This document shows, piece by piece, positions 57,723-64,000 of a stretch of 64,000 nt of DNA. The stretch covers positions 1 through 64,000 of the forward strand of contig CAWFCV010000028.1 in assembly GCA_963814435.1 (NCBI GenBank), given 5' to 3'. The translations under genes and the position numbers were made by a program. The first letter of the stretch is position 1. Each line of letters begins with the position of its first letter. This DNA comes from JAEUPI01 sp963814435. GTDB taxonomy: Bacteria; Pseudomonadota; Gammaproteobacteria; Burkholderiales; Burkholderiaceae_C. The notes beneath the pieces are model-generated. The model had not been told where the DNA came from and ran no database searches. It worked only from the letters and a program-made list of their open reading frames with translations.

Positions 57723-58694
57723 ATGACCAATTCGGGCCTTACCCGCCGACACTGCGTGCTCGCCGCCGGCGTGGCCGCTTGCCCGCGCCTGGGCTGGGCC
57801 ACGTGGTCCGACGACGGCCCAGCGCGCACGCGCGCGCTCGCACTGCGCGGCGTGTGTCTCGACGTGATCCAGGCCGGCCAGCGCCTAGTGGCGGTGGGTG
57901 AGCGCGGCCACGTCCTGCTGTCGGACGACCGCGGCCGGCAGTGGCGTCAGGCGGCGTCGGTGCCCACCCGCACGACGCTGACCGCTGCCTATGCCACCGA
58001 TGCGCGCACGCTGTGGGCCGTGGGCCACGGCGGCGTGATCCTGAAGTCGGTCGACGGCGGCGAGAACTGGTCCGTCACCACCGGAAAGGCCGGCGGCAAT
58101 GACGTCCTGCTGTCAGTGCGCGTCGAGCCCGACGGACGAGGGCTCGCCATCGGCGGCTTCGGCGTCGCGCTCGCTACCGCTGACGGCGGCAAGGCCTGGA
58201 AGGCCGTCTCGCTGCTCAAGGGGGACGTGGGCGAGAAGCACCTGAACCGCATCATCGTGTCGGCTCAAGGCACCTGGCTGATCGCCGCCGAAAGTGGCCA
58301 CATGCTGCGCAGTACCGACCGTGGTACGTCGTGGACGGCCGTGAAGACACCGTATGTCGGATCGTTATGGGCCGGCGCGGCGCTCAGTGATGACGTGCTG
58401 GTCGTTTGCGGCATGCGCGGCAACGTGGTGCGCAGCACCGATGACGGCCGCAGTTGGACGCACAAGACCATCGCGCAGGCCGGCTCGCTGTGCGCGGTGG
58501 CCGAACTCGGTGACAAGCGAGCAGTTCTGGTCGGCGTCGACGGCACGCTGGTGACTGCCGCGCCCGGCGCCGAGACGTTTGCCTTTCGGCGGCTCGAGGA
58601 CCGAGCCACGCTCACCGGCGTCATTCCGCTCACGACCCGCGAGGTGGTGGTGGCCAGCACGGCGGGGGTGCGCATCGTGACCCTGGAGGCCTGA
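57723..58694 (+). CDS. YCF48/photosystem II stability factor-like beta-propeller protein
   Basis: An exported 323-residue protein with a signal peptide and about five repeats of the BNR/YCF48 type (VGERGHVLLSDDRGRQW, VGHGGVILKSVDGGENW, AAESGHMLRSTDRGTSW, GMRGNVVRSTDDGRSW). It should form a beta-propeller like HCF136/YCF48. In DUF1302-DUF1329-MMPL clusters this is the usual fourth gene and is suspected to aid assembly of the complex. ATG at 57723 has GAGG five bases upstream. The following 168 bases (58695-58862) hold no convincing gene. Confidence 0.88.
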   Translation: MTNSGLTRRHCVLAAGVAACPRLGWATWSDDGPARTRALALRGVCLDVIQAGQRLVAVGERGHVLLSDDRGRQWRQAASVPTRTTLTAAYATDARTLWAVGHGGVILKSVDGGENWSVTTGKAGGNDVLLSVRVEPDGRGLAIGGFGVALATADGGKAWKAVSLLKGDVGEKHLNRIIVSAQGTWLIAAESGHMLRSTDRGTSWTAVKTPYVGSLWAGAALSDDVLVVCGMRGNVVRSTDDGRSWTHKTIAQAGSLCAVAELGDKRAVLVGVDGTLVTAAPGAETFAFRRLEDRATLTGVIPLTTREVVVASTAGVRIVTLEA

Positions 58695-58862
58695 GCATTG
58701 CCACATGGGTCGCGCACGAATCCTTGGACGTCGATGATCGGGCCGAGGCTCTGAACGGCGTGCTGCCGCACCTGGACGTCGAGTGACAGGCAAGCCGCAG
58801 AGGTTCATCATGCGCGACGCGATGATGCGCGAGCGGGGCTTGAGCGTCACACCGACAGCCTG

Positions 58863-59513
58863 ATGCGTACGACGACGAAACCTACTTCGATCCCGCGCCG
58901 CCGCGCGCTCGGCACGGCCGTGGTGCTCGCCGGGCTCGGCGCGGCGTGGTTTCACCGCGCTCGCGCCGAGCGCGGTCTGCCGGGAGACGAGCGCGCAATC
59001 CGTCCGCCGGGCGCAATGGCCGAAGACGGGTTCCTCGCCGCCTGTGTGCGCTGCGGCCTGTGCGTGCAGGCCTGTCCGTGGCAGACGCTGCAGCTGGCTG
59101 CAGCGGACGGCCCTGTGGCCGCCGGCACGCCTTACTTCCGCGCCCGCGAGGTGCCCTGCGAGATGTGCGACGACATTCCGTGCCAGCGCGCCTGCCCCAC
59201 CGGCGCGCTGGTGCCGACGCTCGCACGCATCGCCGACTCGCGGATGGGCCTCGCGCGGCTGAGCCGCCCCGAAGGCTGCTACAGCTTCATCGGTGCGGCC
59301 AAATGCGACAGTTGTTGGGGCGCGTGCCCGCTGCAAGGCCGTGCGATCACGATGCAGCGTGGCCGCACCCGGCTCGGCGGCTTCTTCACGCCCACCGTCG
59401 ACGACGCCGTGTGCACCGGTTGCGGCAAGTGCGAGAAGGCCTGCATCGCCGAGGAACCGGCGATCACGGTGACGGCATCGCGCGATGGCCAGCCGAAGCC
59501 CCGACGCGCCTGA
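58863..59513 (+). CDS. mauM: ferredoxin-type protein, MauM/NapG-like
   Basis: A 216-residue exported iron-sulfur protein with a Tat-type leader (PRRRALGTAVVLAGLGAAW) and four cysteine clusters starting at Cys61 (CVRCGLCVQACP), Cys99 (CEMCDDIPCQRACP), Cys148 (CDSCWGACP) and Cys184 (CTGCGKCEKAC). It resembles MauM of methylamine utilization clusters and NapG of nitrate reductase. It would carry electrons on the periplasmic side with MauN. No nap or other reductase gene is nearby, so MauM is the better name. Confidence 0.88.
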   Translation: MRTTTKPTSIPRRRALGTAVVLAGLGAAWFHRARAERGLPGDERAIRPPGAMAEDGFLAACVRCGLCVQACPWQTLQLAAADGPVAAGTPYFRAREVPCEMCDDIPCQRACPTGALVPTLARIADSRMGLARLSRPEGCYSFIGAAKCDSCWGACPLQGRAITMQRGRTRLGGFFTPTVDDAVCTGCGKCEKACIAEEPAITVTASRDGQPKPRRA

Positions 59514-60381
59514 TCGAAGCCGCAACCCGGCCTTGCGCTGGCTGCGCCGCAATCGCTGGCTCCTGACCCGACGGATGGTGCAGTTCACGCTGCTCGCCGC
59601 GTTCGCCAGCGGGCCGTGGTGGGGCATTCCTGTCGCCCAGGGTACTTTGGCCGCCAGCGTGTGGTTCGGCAGCCTGGCCCTCGTCGACCCGCTGGTGGTG
59701 TTGCAGTCGTGGCTGGCGAGGCACGATGTCGCGACCGCGGGACTCGTCGACGCCGCGATCGTCGCCGCGTTCTACGCGCTGCTGGCCGGGCGCCTGTACT
59801 GCGGCTGGATCTGCCCGGTCAACCTGGTGACCGACGCGGCGCAGGCGGTGCGACGCGGCCTCGGACTCGGCAATGCAGGGCTGCTGCGTGCCGACCGGCG
59901 CCTGCGGCACGGCGTCCTCGCGCTGGCACTGGCGGCCAGCGCCGCCACCGGCGCGGTGGCCTGGGAGTGGATCAATCCGATCACCTTCACGCTGCGCGCG
60001 CTGGTGTTCGGGCTGTGGTCCGGCGGCGTCGTTGCGGTGGCGGCCGTGTTCCTGTTCGACCTGCTCGTGCTGCGCCATGGCTGGTGCGGCCACCTTTGCC
60101 CGGTGGGCGCCTTCTACGGCTGGATCGGACGCTTCGGTCGGCTGCATGTGCAGGCCGTGCGGCCCGACGCCTGCACGCGCTGCGGCGATTGCTTCGCGAT
60201 CTGTCCCGAGCCCCATGTCATCGTTCCGGTGCTGCGCCCCGGCGCCACCACTCTGGCCATCACCGATGCCGATTGCCTGCGCTGCGGCCGCTGCCTCGAT
60301 CACTGCGACGAGGACGTGTTTGCGCTGCGGCTTGGGGGCCGCGCGAACCGCGACGACGGGCTCGCGCGTCAAACGCCATAA
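59485..60381 (+). CDS. mauN: membrane ferredoxin-type protein, MauN/NapH-like
   Basis: A 298-residue membrane protein with about four helices, two CxxxCP motifs (CGWICPVN near 107 and CGHLCPVG near 200), and two C-terminal [4Fe-4S] clusters (CTRCGDCFAICPEP from about 230, CLRCGRCLDHC from about 264). This is the NapH/MauN pattern of quinol-linked electron transfer. It overlaps mauM by 29 bases. MauN is dispensable in some methylotrophs. Confidence 0.87.
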   Translation: MASRSPDAPDRSRNPALRWLRRNRWLLTRRMVQFTLLAAFASGPWWGIPVAQGTLAASVWFGSLALVDPLVVLQSWLARHDVATAGLVDAAIVAAFYALLAGRLYCGWICPVNLVTDAAQAVRRGLGLGNAGLLRADRRLRHGVLALALAASAATGAVAWEWINPITFTLRALVFGLWSGGVVAVAAVFLFDLLVLRHGWCGHLCPVGAFYGWIGRFGRLHVQAVRPDACTRCGDCFAICPEPHVIVPVLRPGATTLAITDADCLRCGRCLDHCDEDVFALRLGGRANRDDGLARQTP

Positions 60382-60501
60382 CGCCGTCGTCGTCGGCCGG
60401 GCCACTGTCGCCGACGGAAGCTGGACGCTGGGTCAGGCCGTCTGGTGCTGGCGCCCATGTCAATGGGATAGAGTGTGCCGGCGCGTTTCAGCGCCGCCAC
60501 C

Positions 60502-61497
60502 ATGCAAACGCAAGTGAATTCGTCGGCCCTCACGCCGCTCGGTGTACCTGGGTCCTGGCACTGGTCGGCCTGGGCCCGTGACGTCGATGCTCTGGCCGAC
60601 GCACAGCCGCTGTGGCACCTGCGCTACGAACAGCTGTCGGCCGGGCCTTTCGCCGGCCACGTGCAGCACGCCCAGCTGCCAGGCCTGCGGCTGGTGCTGG
60701 AGGAGTCGGACCGTGCCTTGCGCCAGCGCGGCGACCTGGGCCTGGGCAGCTACGGATTCGCGATGCCGATCCGGGCGTCTGGGCCGGCGATCTTCAACGG
60801 CCAGCGCGTCGAAGGTGACGCCATCATGGTCGGTCGCGGCGACGAGCTGGACTTGTGCACGCCCGACAGCTTCGGCCTCATCGGCGCCGTGGTCGATGGC
60901 GAGCTGCTGGCCCCGCTGTGGGAGCGCATGTACCAGAAACGTCCCGCCGCCTGGCTCGAGTCGCAGCTGGTGGTGCCGACGCGCCCGGCCGCCGCCGATG
61001 CGCTGCGCGCGCTGCACCTCAAGGCGCTCGCCAGTGTCGCGTCACCGGCGTCGCCGCTGCGCGACGAGACCGCCTTGATGCAGCTGCGCGACGCGATCCT
61101 GATCGAGTGGATCGAGGCCTTGCCCGAAGCGATCGACACCTCGGAATTGCCCAGCGCGACCGCCCGCAAGCGGCTGGTGGATCGCGCCTGCGAACTGATG
61201 CTGTCGCATCCTGACGAGCCACTGTCGATGTTGGAGGTGTGCCGGCGCATCGGCGCCAGCCGCCGCAAGCTCAACTACTGCTTTCAGGATGTGCTGGGCA
61301 CCAGCCCGGTCAAGTACCTGCGTGCGGTGCGGCTCAACGGCGTGCGCCGCGAGTTGCGCGCCGCCGCCGGCGCCGTACAGGACGTGGCCGCGCGATGGGG
61401 CTTCTGGCACCTCGGGCAGTTCTCGCTCGACTACAAGCGCCAATTCGGCGAGCTGCCCTCGGCGACGCTCAAGTTGGCGCGTGCCGCGCGTGGCTGA
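60502..61497 (+). CDS. AraC-family transcriptional regulator (EutR/HTH_18-like)
   Basis: A 331-residue AraC regulator with an N-terminal sensing domain and a C-terminal double helix-turn-helix (about 235-325: SMLEVCRRIGASRRKLNYCFQDVLGTSPVKYLRAVRLNGVRREL). The arrangement resembles EutR, an amine-responsive activator. It lies 120 bases after mauN on the same strand, and is the natural candidate for regulating the amine cluster. Confidence 0.87.
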   Translation: MQTQVNSSALTPLGVPGSWHWSAWARDVDALADAQPLWHLRYEQLSAGPFAGHVQHAQLPGLRLVLEESDRALRQRGDLGLGSYGFAMPIRASGPAIFNGQRVEGDAIMVGRGDELDLCTPDSFGLIGAVVDGELLAPLWERMYQKRPAAWLESQLVVPTRPAAADALRALHLKALASVASPASPLRDETALMQLRDAILIEWIEALPEAIDTSELPSATARKRLVDRACELMLSHPDEPLSMLEVCRRIGASRRKLNYCFQDVLGTSPVKYLRAVRLNGVRRELRAAAGAVQDVAARWGFWHLGQFSLDYKRQFGELPSATLKLARAARG

Positions 61498-61506
61498 CGG
61501 AGTGGC

Positions 61507-61898
61507 TCAGGCGACCAGTGCCATCGGCGGCGGCACGAAACGCGACCGCGTACCTCGTCGTGGTGCACCCAGTCGCGCCGCGAGATCGTCAGTCCGCGCC
61601 AGTGCCAGGCAGGGAACTCGCGGCTGTGCGGCGAGTGGCCGGCGGCCTGCTGCTGCGCGGCGGCATATTCGGCGTCGTCCATGTGCGAGTCGTGGCGGCG
61701 CAGGTCGTCGCGCACGCTGGCGTCCACCTCGGCGCAGGCGTCGTCGGCGACGATCGCCACGCGCATGCGGCCGGCCGGCACGCCGCTGTGGCACCACGAC
61801 GCGGGCAGCCAGCCCAGCGGGCCGAACGCATGCAGTGTCGAGGTCAGCACAACCAGCGCCAGCGTCGGGTCGTTCGCGCTGCGCGTGCCATTCTGCAA
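61507..61898 (-). CDS. conserved hypothetical protein with a terminal frameshift
   Basis: A minus-strand reading of about 130 residues has coding-like composition (MRVAIVADDACAEVDASVRDD, EFPAWHWRGLTISRRDWVHHDEV). Near 61545 the frame appears to shift so that the end becomes RSRFVPPPMALVA with a stop at 61507. No family was recognised. It converges with the AraC gene, 9 bases apart. Confidence 0.5.
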
Positions 61899-62038
61899 TC
61901 GCGCTTGCGGGTTTCCCCGCTCGTGCCGGACGCACGGTGTTTGCCCTAGACCGCAAGTGCTGGCTTGTCACCACAATCGTGCGTCAGGCGGCTGGCACGG
62001 CCCATGCAGCGCCCATTCCATTTCACGAGAGGTCTTCC

Positions 62039-63640
62039 ATGACGCTTCATCGCCGAACCCTGCTGACGCTGGCGCTGGTGGCCGGCACCACGTTGCTGGG
62101 TGCCAATGCCCAGGCGCAGGACAATGTACTGCGCGTCGTGCCGCACTCCAACCTCGCGGTCCTGGATCCGATCTGGACCACCGCCTACATGAGCCGCAAC
62201 CACGGCTACATGATCTACGACACGCTGTTCGGCACCGACGAGAACGCCAAGATCAAGCCGCAGATGGTGGAGTCGTGGACCGAAAGCGGCGACCACCGCC
62301 TGTGGACGTTCAAGCTGCGCAAGGGGCTGGAGTTCCACGACGGCAAGCCGGTGACCGGCGACGACGTGATCGCCTCGCTGCAGCGCTGGGGCAAGCGCGA
62401 CGCGATGGGCTCGGCGCTGATGCAGTTCGTGCAACGCATGGATTCGCCGACGCCGGACACCTTCCGCATCTTCCTCGGCGAGGCCTGCGGCTTCGTGCTC
62501 GAGGCGCTGGGCAAGCCGAGCTCGAACGTGCCGTTCATCATGCCCAAGCGCATCGCCGACACCGACGCGTTCAAGCAGATCGAGGAGCACATCGGCTCCG
62601 GCCCCTACGTCTTCAAGCGCGACGAGTTCAAGCCCGGCGACAAGGCGGTGTACCTGAAGAACGCCAAGTACGTGCCGCGCAGCGAGCCGCCGTCGGGCAC
62701 CACCGGCGGCAAGCACGTCTACGTCGACCGCGTCGAGTGGAACCTGGCGCTGCGCGATGCGCAGGCGCAGGTCAACGCGCTGCAGAAGGGCGAGGTCGAC
62801 ATCATCGAGCAGCTCGGCGTTCGACCACTACGAGACGCGTCAAGGCCGACCCGAACCTGCAGCTGCCCAAGTACGCCAACCTCGGCCTGCAGTACATGGC
62901 GCGCTTCAACCACCTGCACAAGCCGTTCGACAACGCCAAGGTGCGCCAGGCGGCGATCGCCGCGATGACGCAGGAGCCGTTCCTGCGCGCGCAGGTCGGC
63001 GTCAAGGAGCTGTACAAGCCCTGCGCCGTCATGTTCATCTGCGGCACGCCCTACGGCAGCACCGCCGGCAGCGACATCCAGGCCAAGAGCAACATGAAGA
63101 AGGCGCAGGACCTGCTCAAGGCCTCGGGCTACGACGGCACGCCGATCGTGATCATGAAGCCGACCGACCTGGCCGCGATCCAGAAGCTGCCCGACGTGGC
63201 GGCGCAGCTGCTGCGCCAGGCCGGCTTCAAGGTCGACCTGCAGGCGATGGACTGGCAGACGCTGGTCGGCCGCCGCGCCAAGAAGGACGCGCCGGACAAG
63301 GGCGGCTGGCACATGTTCCTCACCGCCTGGCAGGCCTTCGACGTCTGGAGCCCGATCGCCAACCCGACCATCGACACGCGCGGCGAGAAGTCCGCCTGGT
63401 TCGGCTGGGCCACCGACGACAAGATGGTGGAGCTGCGCAACCAGTTCATGCGCGCCACCGACGACGCCGACGAAGAAGAAGCTCGGCCGACGCAGATGCA
63501 TGCGCGCGCCTTCGAGATCGGCACGCACGTGCCGCTGGGCGAGTACGACGCAGCCGATGGCCGCGCGCAAGAACATCACCGGCTTCTTCGTCACCAACGG
63601 CAACATCTACTGGAACCTGAAGAAGCAGTCGCCACAGTGA
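62039..63640 (+). CDS. ABC transporter substrate-binding protein, family 5, frameshifted
   Basis: A dipeptide/oligopeptide-type periplasmic binding protein (SBP_bac_5) with a signal peptide. Early motifs are VVPHSNLAVLDPIWTT, MVESWTESGDHRLWTFKLRKGLEFHDGKPVTGDDV; later AAIAAMTQEPFLRAQVG and LLRQAGFKVDLQAMDWQTLVGRR. The frame shifts near 62820 and 62840 and again near 63555, after which MAARKNITGFFVTNGNIYW leads to a stop at 63640. GAGAGG lies 6 bases before the ATG at 62039. Substrate unknown; the permease follows 77 bases later. Confidence 0.87.
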
Positions 63641-63717
63641 GGTGTCGGGCACGCCGGCCCTGATCGTTAGCCCTTCGGGCCTCGTGCCCGAACCGAAAGA
63701 CGCTGCGGCCACCTCCG

Positions 63718-64000
63718 ATGTATGCCTTCCTCGCACGCCGCCTGCTGTCGACGATCCCGGTGCTGCTGATCGTCGCGGTGCTGGTGTTCCTGATGCTGCG
63801 GCTCACGCCGGGCGACCCGGCGGCGGTGCTGGCCGGCGACGCGGCCAACACCGAGCAGATCGCCAAGATCCGCACCAGCCTCGGGCTGGACCGCTCGATC
63901 CCGGAGCAGTTCGCGCATCTGGTTCGGCAACCTGCTGACCGGCGACCTGGGCGAATCGTTCTACTACAAGACCAAGGTCACCACGCTGATCGGCCAGCGC
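63718..64000 (+). CDS. ABC transporter permease (DppB-like), partial and frameshifted
   Basis: The start MYAFLARRLLSTIPVLLIVAVLVFLMLRLTPGDPA is the classic DppB/OppB N-terminus. At about 63918 the protein continues in another frame (IWFGNLLTGDLGESFYYKTKV), so there is an indel. The gene runs off the window end. It forms an operon with the binding protein just upstream. Confidence 0.88.
   Translation, partial: MYAFLARRLLSTIPVLLIVAVLVFLMLRLTPGDPAAVLAGDAANTEQIAKIRTSLGLDRSIPEQFAHLVRQPADRRPGRIVLLQDQGHHADRPA

Noticed and set aside
58690..58785. Short plus-strand reading (SIATWVAHESLDVDDRAEALNG...) in the gap before mauM
   Set aside because: It would need a CTG start, is about 30 codons and matches no family I know; possibly a gene remnant.

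Overview
The window looks like a high-GC betaproteobacterial chromosome, most likely Burkholderiales of the Rubrivivax/Leptothrix/Rhizobacter type. The evidence is a betaproteobacterial 16S rRNA 5' end on the minus strand at the left edge, GC mostly 65-70 %, and familiar Burkholderiales blocks: PTS regulatory genes, lipB-lipA with a D-amino-acid aminotransferase and dacC, phoH-ybeY, ruvAB, and a minor-pilin/PilY1 operon. No tRNA, CRISPR array, prophage or insertion sequence was seen.

Layout. 0-5 kb: rrn operon start with two promoters and a boxA leader, directly downstream of a minus-strand operon (lipoprotein, MFS transporter, EIIA-Man, HPr, Enzyme I). 5-14 kb: a degenerate sensor-kinase-like protein, a DUF4197 protein, the lipoate/cell-wall group, a small hydrolase, a [2Fe-2S] ferredoxin, a VanZ protein and HemJ. 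A structured small RNA with a good terminator lies between hemJ and hemB. 14-23 kb: hemB-corA, ybeY-phoH, a two-component system, an exported protein and ruvAB. 23-30.3 kb: minor pilin operon pilE-fimT-pilV-pilW-pilX-pilY1. 30-37 kb: a phosphatase, a PEBP protein, DUF1840, Cfa, and a c-di-GMP pair (HD-GYP plus GGDEF-EAL). 37-42 kb: an Lrp regulator divergent from a saccharopine-dehydrogenase-like gene, pobA, a small monooxygenase, an M20 peptidase and a HAD hydrolase. 42.4-46.5 kb: a UPF0261/Tm-1-like protein, a badly broken class III aminotransferase and an aldehyde dehydrogenase.

46.7-61.5 kb is the most distinctive part. It is a one-direction cluster: an amino-acid/amine permease, a tryptophan tryptophylquinone (TTQ) amine dehydrogenase (heavy chain, MauE, MauD, light chain, in the order known for aromatic amine dehydrogenase), two monohaem cytochromes c, a DUF1329-DUF1302-MMPL-YCF48 envelope module, NapG/NapH-like ferredoxins of MauM/MauN type, and an AraC regulator. 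With the adjacent aldehyde dehydrogenase it reads as a periplasmic route that oxidises primary (probably aromatic) amines to aldehydes, passes electrons to cytochromes, and finishes aldehyde oxidation in the cytoplasm. 62-64 kb starts a dipeptide/oligopeptide-type ABC transporter cut by the window end.

About 22 places show one conserved protein continuing in another frame (lipB, pilX, pilY1, cfa, the aminotransferase, DUF1302, the ABC binding protein and others). Many are probably residual assembly indels, so those genes are given as whole spans with the break noted.
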